A model generated the notes under the pieces. The model saw nothing but the letters and a program-made list of their open reading frames with translations. It was not told the DNA's origin and made no database searches. From an uncultured Treponema sp. (GTDB lineage: Bacteria; Spirochaetota; Spirochaetia; Treponematales; Treponemataceae), in NCBI RefSeq assembly GCF_946187725.1, contig NZ_CAMHSK010000005.1, positions 62,001 to 126,000 on the forward strand: 64,000 bases of DNA, read 5' to 3'. The position numbers and the translations under genes are program-made. This document shows positions 17,794-25,074 of this stretch, piece by piece. The first letter of the stretch is position 1, and each line of letters starts with the position of its first letter.

Positions 17794-17950
17794 TTAGTAT
17801 TTCTTGTGCTCGTCACAAACTGAGAGCTTCTTGCGGCCCTTTGCTCTTCGGCGAGCGAGAACCAGGCGACCACCACGAGTTGCCATGCGAGCGCGGAATC
17901 CAAATTTTCTGTTTCGTTTTACTTTACTTGGCTGGTATGTTCGTTTCATA
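17794..17950 (-). pseudogene. rpmH: 50S ribosomal protein L34 gene with an apparent one-base insertion
   Basis: The codons [24 protein letters not shown] onward (shown here by key parts: [35 protein letters not shown], ending HKKY) are an intact L34 body ending at TAA 17796-17794. The ATG at 17950, with AAGGAG eight bases upstream, gives MKR and then shifts out of frame: three As (plus-strand Ts at 17940-17942) stand where two would give MKRTYQP. From that ATG translation stops after eight codons. No other start precedes the body in frame. L34 is normally present in every bacterium, so a sequencing or assembly error in a short homopolymer is the likeliest cause. Confidence 0.88.
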
Positions 17951-18055
17951 GAACATTCTCCTTATTTTGTGGGAATATTCCCTAAGTTTTGATAAAATTT
18001 GAGCAATTTTGCAAGGACTTCCTTTATCCAGCAAAATTTTTGGTAGTGGAAATTA

Positions 18056-18085
18056 AGTTTAGCAAATTTATTCATTATTGGTCAA
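18056..18085 (-). promoter_or_regulatory. Promoter of the rpmH-rnpA-yidD-yidC-jag transcript
   Basis: On the minus strand, TTGACC (18085-18080), 18 bases, and TAAACT (18061-18056) with an extended TGC just before it. The predicted leader to the rpmH ATG is about 100 bases and AT-rich; no known leader element was recognised in it. Confidence 0.6.
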
Positions 18086-18134
18086 CAGATAATACGATAG
18101 TCACCAAGAAAATTTTGCTTAAAAATACAAATAA

Positions 18135-18695
18135 CTATTTCTTTTCTTCTTCCATCATGTCTTTTTTAAGTCTATCTAGAATCTTACGCAAATTTTCTGG
18201 CATTTCTCTTTTTTCCGACAAGTTTGTCTCGTTGTGAAGAGTAGAATTTTCTCTATTTGCATCAAATTTCTGAATAATTTCATCATCCCTTTCTACTTTT
18301 GATTTAATCTCATCCCGAATCTTTTCTTCTGAAATCTGATTATGAAGTTCTACTTTCGTACCACGAAGTCTGAATGCCAGCGAAGAGATTTTTACATCTG
18401 GCACGCCACGCTTTAATCCAATAAGAATATATTTTTGATAAATACGCAAAGTCTGAATCCATGCAGGATGATCCGCTTCAACAAGAAGAATGCCGTTTTT
18501 AAAATCGATAACACGAGAATGTGAGAAAAGATTCGTGCCAAGATTTTCACCATTCTTTGCATTAGAACGAATTGATTCCAGCGTGGCACGCCATGTTTTG
18601 AGAAGCTTATTGTTTTTTTCGACTTCCGTGCGCTCAATATTCGTGACCGTCGTCATTATCATTTCCTGAGCGGAAATCAAGTTGTCACCATACAT
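18135..18695 (-). CDS. dciA: DciA-like DUF721 protein (replicative helicase loader)
   Basis: The middle of this 186-residue protein (about 28-105) has the DUF721 pattern: LLKTWRATLESI, GTNLFSHSRVIDFKNGILLVEADHPAWIQTLRIYQKYIL. DciA proteins load the DnaB helicase in bacteria that lack DnaC or DnaI. The C-terminal third is a charged, probably disordered tail (EEKIRDEIKSKVERDDE and similar). It lies five bases after the CoA-binding gene and upstream of rpmH, near the origin, as is common. The start at 18695 has no clear ribosome site, so a later ATG (18659, MIMTTV) is possible. Confidence 0.78.
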   Translation of the reverse strand: MYGDNLISAQEMIMTTVTNIERTEVEKNNKLLKTWRATLESIRSNAKNGENLGTNLFSHSRVIDFKNGILLVEADHPAWIQTLRIYQKYILIGLKRGVPDVKISSLAFRLRGTKVELHNQISEEKIRDEIKSKVERDDEIIQKFDANRENSTLHNETNLSEKREMPENLRKILDRLKKDMMEEEKK

Positions 18696-18700
18696 AAATC

Positions 18701-19075
18701 TTAGTCACCTACAGATTTTTTCTTCGCGTACACACTCAGCCCCACAAGCACACAGCCCTCGATATACGGAAGATTTTTCTCGTTGAGATAAGAAAGCAAT
18801 TCCTCGCTCTCCGCGCCCGGCTGAATTACGATGCACTTGAAAGGCTTTGTACATTCTTTTATGAGCGCCAGCCCTTTCACCGGATTAATACAAAGATCGA
18901 TGATGTCAATGTCGCCAGGAATGTCGTTAAAACTAGCAAGCTCCTTCCCAACGGAATGAACCGTGTAGCCGTGCTCCAAAAGCCCCTGCTTGATTTTGTA
19001 AGCATATTTCTCAGGATTGAGTGTATCGCCTGCAACGGCAAAAACCTGCTGCTGCATGATTTCTGGTAATTCCAT
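18701..19075 (-). CDS. CoA-binding domain protein (YccU-like)
   Basis: A 124-residue Rossmann-fold protein with VFAVAGDTLNPEKYAYKIKQGLLEHGYTVHSVGK (nucleotide-binding first half; a normal YccU start) and the typical IDIIDLCINPVKGLALIKE and CIVIQPGAESEELLSYL. The family is like the CoA-binding half of succinyl-CoA synthetase; its cell role is not known. The reading frame extends to 19117, but the ATG at 19075 is set by an extended -10 six bases upstream, suggesting a leaderless mRNA. dciA follows five bases after its stop. Confidence 0.85.
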   Translation of the reverse strand: MELPEIMQQQVFAVAGDTLNPEKYAYKIKQGLLEHGYTVHSVGKELASFNDIPGDIDIIDLCINPVKGLALIKECTKPFKCIVIQPGAESEELLSYLNEKNLPYIEGCVLVGLSVYAKKKSVGD

Positions 19076-19081
19076 GCAGGT

Positions 19082-19095
19082 AGTGTAGCATAAAA
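19082..19095 (-). promoter_or_regulatory. Extended -10 promoter motif TTTTATGCTACACT
   Basis: The motif's TACACT (19087-19082) ends six bases before ATG 19075. The same 14-mer, or one base different, precedes recF, yoaK and a toxin-antitoxin pair. Confidence 0.6.
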
Positions 19096-19150
19096 GTACG
19101 AAATTAGGAATGAGCAATGCGGAAAGGGAGAAAAAAAAGAGAAAAAACAG

Positions 19151-19268
19151 ATGGGCGCACCCGCCGACAAGCGGCGGTCGGGCTTTTCGGGGTTACGCTA
19201 CCGCTGCATTGCGTCGTTCGCTGCGCTCTCTAAGCAACGGCTACGCCGCCCCTACAATCCCTTGCGCT
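19151..19268 (-). repeat. Dispersed GC-rich repeat, copy A
   Basis: A GC-rich island in AT-rich DNA. On the minus strand it shares AGAGAGCG, a CCCGAAAAG motif, CCCGACC followed by a perfect hairpin (CCGCCG/CGGCGG), and a GCGCCCAT end with the elements at 23571 and 46181. It fills the gap between two genes and encodes nothing recognisable. Confidence 0.6.
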
Positions 19269-19288
19269 TGAGAGAAAATATAGAAGAA

Positions 19289-20179
19289 TTATTCTGTAAT
19301 GACTATAGACTTTACTTTATAATCTTTTTCAAAATCACTAGAAAAATTCACTTTCTCAACTGTGCCAGAAATTTCTATAAATTGATCATCTTTCAAATCG
19401 ATATAGGCATCATTATTGCTGTAAACAGTAATAAGCGGCATGTCCTCAGCTTTGTTCAGAACAGACATACCTTCGAGCTTATATGCATAACCTGCTTTTT
19501 TGCTCTCGTCAATGTTTGAAACATAAAACGAAAGTTTCTCAACCTTTTTTCCTTCAATAGGATGCTCGCCGTACCATTTTTTTGCTTTGAGTCGATTAGC
19601 CGAGAAGCGTCCAACTGCAGCATATACTGTAAGATTATAGGTTGCCTTTTCAAGCCACTGCTCATAACCGTCTTTTTTCAGTGCGGCAGCGCGTTCTTCA
19701 AGTTCTTTCGCAACATTTGCAGAATTTTTACTCCAGCTTGATTTCGGATTCTGCTCGCTATCTCTCACAGTGTTTTTTGATGTAACTTTCTGTCCGTTTT
19801 TATCGACATTATATGTCCTCATATCCAAAGTTTCGACAGTGAAAGTGTTTCCGCTTCCAGTAATTTTAAGCTTTGTTTCCTGACCTTGAAGACCAAGCCC
19901 AAATTTATAAATCAGAACTTGTGTAAACTCATACTCGTTGTTGATGACATCAAGTTTTCCAAAATTCTTGATTTGTCGAACTGTTTTATCACCTTCAGCA
20001 GATTCTGCATAAAGAAGATTCCAAACAACTGGCAAAAGCTCAACATTATCAGGTAATGTTCCTGTAGCAGGTTTCGCCTCGTCAGAAGAAAGGAGACTTT
20101 TTCCTAAATTCCCCAAGGGACCTGCAAAAACAGAAAACGACATAAAAGCTGCCAAAACTACAGCAATCACTTTTTTCAT
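19289..20179 (-). CDS. Secreted hypothetical protein
   Basis: The N-terminus MKKVIAVVLAAFMSFSVFAG is a classic Sec signal peptide, cleaved after the Ala at about residue 19, with no lipobox cysteine, so the product is periplasmic or exported. The mature part of about 277 residues is mixed alpha/beta with many Lys and Asn and ends in ISGTVEKVNFSSDFEKDYKVKSIVITE, which looks like a small OB-type beta stretch. I do not recognise a family. The start ATG at 20179 has TAGGAGG eight bases upstream. The gene stands alone. Confidence 0.7.
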   Translation of the reverse strand: MKKVIAVVLAAFMSFSVFAGPLGNLGKSLLSSDEAKPATGTLPDNVELLPVVWNLLYAESAEGDKTVRQIKNFGKLDVINNEYEFTQVLIYKFGLGLQGQETKLKITGSGNTFTVETLDMRTYNVDKNGQKVTSKNTVRDSEQNPKSSWSKNSANVAKELEERAAALKKDGYEQWLEKATYNLTVYAAVGRFSANRLKAKKWYGEHPIEGKKVEKLSFYVSNIDESKKAGYAYKLEGMSVLNKAEDMPLITVYSNNDAYIDLKDDQFIEISGTVEKVNFSSDFEKDYKVKSIVITE

Positions 20180-20359
20180 AAAATCCTCCTAGATTTATGT
20201 TTGATACCGTAAAATAAATTAAGATTTCGTTATTTTTTTTATGAAACCTTGATTTTATACAGTATTATTACATTATTTTATTAAAACTATCAACTGTATA
20301 TCAAAAATTCTTAATATTGTTCTGTAATTTTTATAATAATAAATCGTCATTCTTAATGC

Positions 20360-20683
20360 ATGAATTCAATTAGAGAAACATTCGTGAACAATCTCAAATA
20401 CTACCGAAAACAAAAAGGCATTTCCCAAGAAAAACTTTCTTACGCAGTCGAAAAAAGTATTGCCTACATAAATCAAATAGAAAATAAAATATCCTGGCCT
20501 CAACCTGAGATGGTGGATAAAATAGCACTCGCCCTCGGAATTCCTTCTTCCGCTCTTTTTGAAGAAAACACCTGCCCTGAGAACAAAAAAGCTGTGTTTG
20601 AGAGTAACTTCGGAAAATCGATTGAAGCAGAACTTCTTTCACGAATTGAGAAAGATATACGGGAGGTATGCAAATTGGTGTAA
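20360..20683 (+). CDS. XRE-family helix-turn-helix regulator
   Basis: Residues 8-65 form a Cro/CI helix-turn-helix: FVNNLKYYRKQKGISQEKLSYAVEKSIAYINQIE..., with the dimerising helix after it (MVDKIALALGIPSSALFEE). The rest (70-107) is a short helical tail. A perfect TATAAT lies at 20332-20337, 22 bases before the start, and no ribosome site is visible. It diverges from the secreted-protein gene across 180 bases and converges on the RNase III-like gene. Its target is unknown. Confidence 0.85.
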   Translation: MNSIRETFVNNLKYYRKQKGISQEKLSYAVEKSIAYINQIENKISWPQPEMVDKIALALGIPSSALFEENTCPENKKAVFESNFGKSIEAELLSRIEKDIREVCKLV

Positions 20684-20710
20684 ATCCTTAAAACGAAGGA
20701 TGCCCTTATT

Positions 20711-21637
20711 TCAAAACGCTTCTTTTCGTAAAATCATCGCCCGCTTCAACAATCCGATTCCAATGAGTTTTCTCGATGGAATAGATTTTTCTTCCTGTTT
20801 TGAATTTTCTAGAAAATTCAGCATGGCCTTAGCCGCCGCATGCTTTGCCTTTTTGACATACTTTAGGTTAAGCATTTCAACCGATGTCAAAGATTTTTTC
20901 GAAATGCTTATTTCCTTCGTTTGGTCAACAGTCTGCTTTTTTGTGACATTCTGCGTACTCAGATAACCGTATGCCAATTCTGCCGCCATATTTTGTGCTT
21001 CTTCCGCTGAATTGCCGTTTCCAACAAACAACTCGTTAACAGTTTGAACAGAAACAGCACAATCATAACGAGTTCCATTATTCCAAAAAGAGTATGTCGG
21101 CAAACACAACCCTTTTCCTTCACAATAATTATGCAATTTTTCCGTAGCATTTTCCGCACTTTTGTCGTATTTCAGCAGTTCCGAAGCAACACGCGACAAA
21201 ACTTCCATATTCCATTTTGAATCTATCGCAACCGCTCCCAAAACAGACTCAATCAAATCACCTTTCTTGTTCTTTCTGTCATGTAAAAAATAAGCGTGAG
21301 CACGCTCTAGATAAGAATCGAATTCAAGGACATTTGAGCAATGTGCTAGTTTCTCATTTTTGACCAACCGAGTTTTTTCTTCAGAAAGATTTCCTTCCGT
21401 TACCGAAGAAACAAACTGTCCGCTTGCATCAACATAGCAAAACTCAGAAGCGAGATTCTTAACTACAGCAACCCCCAGAACCGCATCACCTATGAATTCC
21501 AAAATCTGATAATTCTGTACCCGATTCTGTGTGGCGGCTGAGAGAGAAGAGGAGATAAAAGCCTGCTTAAGAAGTACAGGATTAACAAACTGATAACCTA
21601 TTTTCTGCTGAATGAAAAAAAGTGTTGTCTCGTCCAT
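20711..21637 (-). CDS. Ribonuclease III-like protein with double-stranded-RNA-binding region
   Basis: The first 150 residues have the RNase III signature ILEFIGDAVLG (Glu and Asp of the active site) and the second acidic pair in KKGDLIESVLGA, so catalysis looks possible. A dsRNA-binding domain follows (LPTYSFWNNG ... GNGNSAEEAQNMAAELAYGYL), and a second partial one may end at KHAAAKAMLNFL. Length 308 exceeds housekeeping RNase III (about 230-250). The frame extends to 21670, but ATG 21637 has TTGTGC-17-TACAGT ending six bases upstream, again leaderless. Whether this is the cell's main rnc or an accessory enzyme cannot be told. Confidence 0.78.
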   Translation of the reverse strand: MDETTLFFIQQKIGYQFVNPVLLKQAFISSSLSAATQNRVQNYQILEFIGDAVLGVAVVKNLASEFCYVDASGQFVSSVTEGNLSEEKTRLVKNEKLAHCSNVLEFDSYLERAHAYFLHDRKNKKGDLIESVLGAVAIDSKWNMEVLSRVASELLKYDKSAENATEKLHNYCEGKGLCLPTYSFWNNGTRYDCAVSVQTVNELFVGNGNSAEEAQNMAAELAYGYLSTQNVTKKQTVDQTKEISISKKSLTSVEMLNLKYVKKAKHAAAKAMLNFLENSKQEEKSIPSRKLIGIGLLKRAMILRKEAF

Positions 21638-21677
21638 ATCGTAACTGTAGAATCTCCAAGTATATTGCACAAGGAAA

Positions 21678-22136
21678 TCACTGTAAAATTCCCCCCGGTC
21701 TTCGTTTTCTTTTTGAAGCTATTGCAGCCACAGTTGCCAATCTCTCACAATTTGTGACCGGTTTTGATTCGCCTTCTGCAGTATCTTCTTTAGGAAGAAT
21801 CTTTTTTGTAATAAGAATAAGATCGTCTTCCTTATCTTCAATCATTTTAATTCGTGCAACAGGATTATCCTTTTCCACAAGCAGAATTTGAGAAGATTTT
21901 TTAGCCGTCTTTCGTAAAGACTCCGCATTTAGTTCTGAAAGCTCCAGATGCTCAGCCATCATATCCGAAAGAATATGATTCACCACATTATCCACGCTTT
22001 GATTAGACTTTTCCGCGAGTTGATTCAAATAGTCTATAGCGATTTTATCCAATTCTAATTCTGTATCAATCCAGCGTTCCAGCGGTGTGATGATCACCTT
22101 GTCGAAGTTAATTTTTACATCTTTCGTAATTTTCAT
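21678..22136 (-). CDS. Hypothetical protein with a ribbon-helix-helix-like segment
   Basis: A 152-residue protein of unknown function. The segment KIAIDYLNQLAEKSNQSVDNVVNHILSDMM (about 32-61) has the spacing of a ribbon-helix-helix DNA-binding motif, and the tail ends in a basic patch (SKRKRRPGG). ATG 22136 is chosen because AAAAGGAG lies seven bases upstream; the TTG at 22142 is inside that site. The gene lies between the ORF6N gene and the RNase III-like gene, all on the minus strand. Its 3' end contains one of the GGTCACAA-type palindromes. Confidence 0.6.
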   Translation of the reverse strand: MKITKDVKINFDKVIITPLERWIDTELELDKIAIDYLNQLAEKSNQSVDNVVNHILSDMMAEHLELSELNAESLRKTAKKSSQILLVEKDNPVARIKMIEDKEDDLILITKKILPKEDTAEGESKPVTNCERLATVAAIASKRKRRPGGILQ

Positions 22137-22183
22137 GTGCAACTCCTTTTACCATATCGCAATCTGCGATGAGTCATATTTTG

Positions 22184-22208
22184 AACTGGTCACAATTTGT
22201 GACCAGTT
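22184..22208. repeat. Perfect palindrome between ORF6N gene and its downstream neighbour
   Basis: AACTGGTCACAA (22184-22195) and its complement (22197-22208) around one central base. A shorter palindrome of the same sort, ATCGCA/TGCGAT, lies at 22156-22170. Both share the core of the palindromes inside the ORF6N gene. Confidence 0.75.
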
Positions 22209-22211
22209 ACA

Positions 22212-22910
22212 TCAATCGTTTGTAAATCCGATTTTGCGTTCTGACTTTGGCTCTTCAATCAGATTGTTTAGTACTTGAATAATCTGACTAATTTTTCTAT
22301 CCTGCTCGAAGAACTTTTTGTCACAATGGTCGATGTGAAGCAGAAGCAAGCGACGAATTTCTGCAAGTTCAGCCTTATCGTCCGTTTTGACAATCTGCGA
22401 ACTGACATAGTGCCTTAGCTGAACAAAAGCATTCATGATACGGATACTCACTTGAACCGCTGTTTCACTACGCAGAACAGCTGAAAGCATGGCTACACCT
22501 TGCACGGTAAAGACATAGGGAAGATATTTTGAATGTTTACCACGCAGACTGTCGTTTTCATCGTTTAAGGTCGAAATTTGCGACCTTAGAGAATCATTTT
22601 CGCTGTTTAAGGTCACAGATTGTGATTTTAAAGAATCATTTTCCATTTTTGAGGTCACAGACTGTGACCTCAAAACTTCATCCGGCTTTGAGGTCGCAAA
22701 TTGCGACCTCAAAAAATCGTATTCTTCTGAAGTCAACTGAAATCGAAATTCTTCTGGAAATCGCTCAATATTTCTCTTTACGGCTTCAGTAATTCGTTTC
22801 GTCTCCACGCCGTACAGTTCTGCCAAGTCACGGTCAATCATAACCTGCTTGCCACGAATGAGAAAAATCTTGCTCTCAACCAAAATTGGGGTAATATCCT
22901 CATTTTTCAT
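22212..22910 (-). CDS. ORF6N-domain DNA-binding protein with a tandem repeat insertion
   Basis: The N-terminal 90 residues are the ORF6N (KilA-N-like) domain, frequent in phage and mobile-element proteins: IFLIRGKQVMIDRDLAELYGVETKRITEAVKRN and ERFPEEFRFQLTSEEY. The usual single LRSQ-V-TS motif is followed in relatives by YLPYVFTEQGVAML; here it occurs four times, every 13-14 residues (about 68-121), before KYLPYVFTVQGVAMLSAVL. The C-terminus is a long helical region with a RRLLLLHIDHCDKKFFEQD motif. A TAAAAT box ends six bases before ATG 22910 with no ribosome site. Function in this host is unknown. Confidence 0.85.
   Translation of the reverse strand: MKNEDITPILVESKIFLIRGKQVMIDRDLAELYGVETKRITEAVKRNIERFPEEFRFQLTSEEYDFLRSQFATSKPDEVLRSQSVTSKMENDSLKSQSVTLNSENDSLRSQISTLNDENDSLRGKHSKYLPYVFTVQGVAMLSAVLRSETAVQVSIRIMNAFVQLRHYVSSQIVKTDDKAELAEIRRLLLLHIDHCDKKFFEQDRKISQIIQVLNNLIEEPKSERKIGFTND
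22565..22713 (-). repeat. Four tandem palindromic repeat units inside the ORF6N gene
   Basis: Each unit of about 42 bases encodes LRSQ-x-x-T and carries a palindrome. The two best are TTTGAGGTCGCAA with its complement around one base (22687-22713, 13-bp arms) and TTTTGAGGTCACAG with its complement (22647-22675, 14-bp arms). The other two (22606-22632, 22565-22588) are degenerate copies. Confidence 0.8.
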
Positions 22911-22942
22911 AGTCTGATTTTACATCGACTGAAATCGAAAAA

Positions 22943-22966
22943 CATTAAGTTACTAACTTAATGACA
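22943..22966. repeat. Palindromic motif upstream of ORF6N and XRE genes, copy 1
   Basis: CATTAAGTTA and its exact complement around one base, followed by ATGACA. A copy with 22 of 24 bases identical is at 30578-30601. It lies over the expected -35 region of the ORF6N gene. Confidence 0.6.
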
Positions 22967-23045
22967 AAGGTCAAAAATTGTGCTTCACTGCGAAAGTCTT
23001 CCACAAAACACTTGCCGTTTCTGAAAATGATTATTATCTTCAATA

Positions 23046-23453
23046 ATGATGGCAACTTACAAAATCAGTCCAAATTTCTCAATTCCCGTAATTGATGTCC
23101 CTGCGACCTCAAAGAATCTCAAATCTTTGCGTGAAAGTCACAATATTACCGTTGCACAGGTTCAAAAACTTTTAGGGATGGAGAATCCGCAATCAATTTA
23201 CAGCTGGGAAAATTCAGAAAACAAATATTTGCCCCGTCTGGATAACCTTGTTTTTCTTGCAAAACTTTATAAAGTTTCAATTGATGAGTTGCTTGTAATC
23301 AAAATGGAGAAAACAGATGGCATGGCTGTCTGTGAGCCGGGAATGCCGTTTGGGATTCTGCAAGAAACTTTGGAATTCATTACACAAACGACAAGTCCTG
23401 CTACGAAGATTGCTATTGAGAAATATTACGGATTTTCACTTGGAGTACAATAA
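23046..23453 (+). CDS. XRE-family helix-turn-helix regulator
   Basis: Residues about 22-85 are a Cro/CI-type helix-turn-helix: KNLKSLRESHNITVAQVQKLLGMENPQSIYSWEN, with PRLDNLVFLAKLYKVSIDELL behind it. The tail (PFGILQETLEFITQTTSPATKIAIEKYYGF) is probably helical. Start is ATG 23046 or the ATG at 23049. TTGCCG and TTATCT, 16 bases apart, end six bases before 23046, again without a ribosome site. It diverges from the ORF6N gene. Confidence 0.82.
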   Translation: MMATYKISPNFSIPVIDVPATSKNLKSLRESHNITVAQVQKLLGMENPQSIYSWENSENKYLPRLDNLVFLAKLYKVSIDELLVIKMEKTDGMAVCEPGMPFGILQETLEFITQTTSPATKIAIEKYYGFSLGVQ

Positions 23454-23570
23454 GATTGTACACATTAAGGAGATTCCGACCTGTCGCAAAATGTTTACAT
23501 TGTTATTAAAGTTGTTGTTAAAAAATTACGCCAGTGACTGATATTCCAAGAGGTGTGAAGAAAACTCAGC

Positions 23571-23693
23571 GTTAGGCTATGGAGCACCGTAGTTCCGAAG
23601 CGAACAAAGAGAGCGTAGGAATGAAGCGACAGCGGAAGTGCGGAACAGCCGACCCGAAAAGAGCGAAGCGACTGTAGGGTAACGCCCATCGTT
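23571..23693 (+). repeat. Dispersed GC-rich repeat, copy B
   Basis: Shares TATGGAGC-CCG-AGT, GCGGAACA-CCGACC and the GTAGGGTAACGCCCAT end with copies at 46181 (plus) and 19151 (minus). It occupies most of the 267-base gap between the XRE gene and the RQC-minor gene. The rest of that gap shows nothing recognisable. Confidence 0.65.
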
Positions 23694-23720
23694 TTCTTTG
23701 TTATTTGAACGCCCAAATAT

Positions 23721-24329
23721 TTACTCTTGTTCTTGCTCGTTCTTCCCCCGAATCCGGTTTATCACCCCACCGATTTTGCCAGAAACTTTCTTTACCTCAA
23801 CGATTTTCCATTCTTCAAGAAGCGGAATAAAACTTTCGCTGCCGTTCTCCGCAATTTTATCCAGAAGAAGCAAAATGACCTGACGATTCCGGGTTTTCAG
23901 AATCTCGATGAAAGCCTTTCGCCTCTCCAAGTCCGAAATCTCGCACATAATCTCACGGAAGTTCTCAAAAAGCTCGTTAGTGTAAGTTTCTTTTTCGATT
24001 TCCCAGCCAGCGGGAGTGAACACAATAAGCGGAAGTTTCTTCGAATATTCAATAGCGAGGTAGTCGTGCTCAATCGCCCAGTCCACACGGTTCGAGACTT
24101 CCTCCGCCGAAAGTTCGGAAAACGCACCATACGCAGGGCTTTTGTCCAGCTGATATTCCAAGATTTTCTTGTCCTTAGAACCTTTCAGAATCTTGGTGAG
24201 CATCGACCGACCGCCAGTCGCAATAATTTCGTCAGCTGCACGGAGAATCATACGCAATTCTTCATCTGAGAGTTTTCGGATTTTCCCGCTGTCGAGAGAG
24301 TAGGGAAATCGCTTTTGGTTTCGGGACAT
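23721..24329 (-). CDS. RQC-minor-1-like DNA-binding protein
   Basis: The region around residues 24-125 (ELRMILRAADEIIATGGRSMLTKILKGSKDKKILEYQLDKSPAYGAF ... VDWAIEHDYLAIEYSKKLPLIVFTPAGWEI; key parts ILKGSKDKK, VDWAIEHDYL and FTPAGWEI) matches the RQC-type winged helix of the RQC-minor-1 family, named for its likeness to the DNA-binding domain of RecQ helicases. The C-terminal 75 residues are helical with a basic end. Such proteins occur alone in many gut bacteria; no function is established. Ribosome site AGGAG is 9-10 bases before ATG 24329. Confidence 0.72.
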   Translation of the reverse strand: MSRNQKRFPYSLDSGKIRKLSDEELRMILRAADEIIATGGRSMLTKILKGSKDKKILEYQLDKSPAYGAFSELSAEEVSNRVDWAIEHDYLAIEYSKKLPLIVFTPAGWEIEKETYTNELFENFREIMCEISDLERRKAFIEILKTRNRQVILLLLDKIAENGSESFIPLLEEWKIVEVKKVSGKIGGVINRIRGKNEQEQE

Positions 24330-24401
24330 TTTGAGACTCCTGCTGATGAGTTTCTGGAAAAATTATAGCATCGACAAAGGATTTTAGATACAATTTGATA
24401 C

Positions 24402-24953
24402 ATGGGAAAGACAACTGCAAAAGACCTGACCATCGCACAACTCAAAAAAATGCTGACTGAAAAATCAAAAGAAGAAATAATCTATTTTCTTGCAAATTTG
24501 TACAAATATTCCCCAAGTGTGAAGCAAGCCGTGAACATAAACTTCAATCCACAATATGGCGAAAAACTTCTGGCCGAAGCACAATCAAAAATCGACAAAC
24601 TCTGCTTTCCGAACACAAAGAGTGGAATCCCATACAATTTTTCCATTTCGGGCATAAAAGCTATCGTAAAAGACTTCAAGAATGTCTGCAATGATGAAAA
24701 ACTGATAGCCCAACTCAATCTTCACTGTGCAAAAAATCTTATAGAATTCACCAACACTTTCGGTGACATTGACGAGTCTTTTTACAATGCCCTCGAACGC
24801 TATTTCTATGATGCAGCTATAATCATTGGAAGTTATGACGATATGTACGAGAAATATTTCCAGAGTTTGGAAAACCTTTGGGAGCAGACTTACGATGTTG
24901 GATGGGGATTATACGATGAACTTTCGGATACGCTGGACAGGATACGGAGATAA
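24402..24953 (+). CDS. DUF6155-like hypothetical protein
   Basis: A 183-residue soluble, helical protein: LTIAQLKKMLTEKSKEEIIYFLANLYKYSPSVKQAVNINFNPQYGEKLLAEAQSKIDKLCF (key parts TEKSKEEII, LYKYSPSVK, NPQYGEKLL) fits the pattern of the DUF6155 family, which has no known function. TACAAT (24389-24394) ends seven bases before ATG 24402 and there is no ribosome site, so the message may be leaderless, though the -35 is poor. It diverges from the RQC-minor gene across 72 bases. The 121 bases after it hold nothing recognisable. Confidence 0.6.
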   Translation: MGKTTAKDLTIAQLKKMLTEKSKEEIIYFLANLYKYSPSVKQAVNINFNPQYGEKLLAEAQSKIDKLCFPNTKSGIPYNFSISGIKAIVKDFKNVCNDEKLIAQLNLHCAKNLIEFTNTFGDIDESFYNALERYFYDAAIIIGSYDDMYEKYFQSLENLWEQTYDVGWGLYDELSDTLDRIRR

Positions 24954-25074
24954 GACAAATTTAACGATAATTGGAGTTTAAGAGGACTTTGTTTTCCATT
25001 TTTACTGTTCCAATGTCTTTATCCGTATATTTTTTCGAAAAAATCTTTTAGTTTCATGAGAATAAGAGAGGTAG

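Noticed and set aside
17804-17903. Longer N-terminus for rnpA
   Set aside because: Those codons are rpmH read in another frame; the ATG at 17789 gives the normal protein.
23727-24269. A 180-codon plus-strand frame
   Set aside because: Antisense to the RQC-minor gene, which has a ribosome site and a family match.
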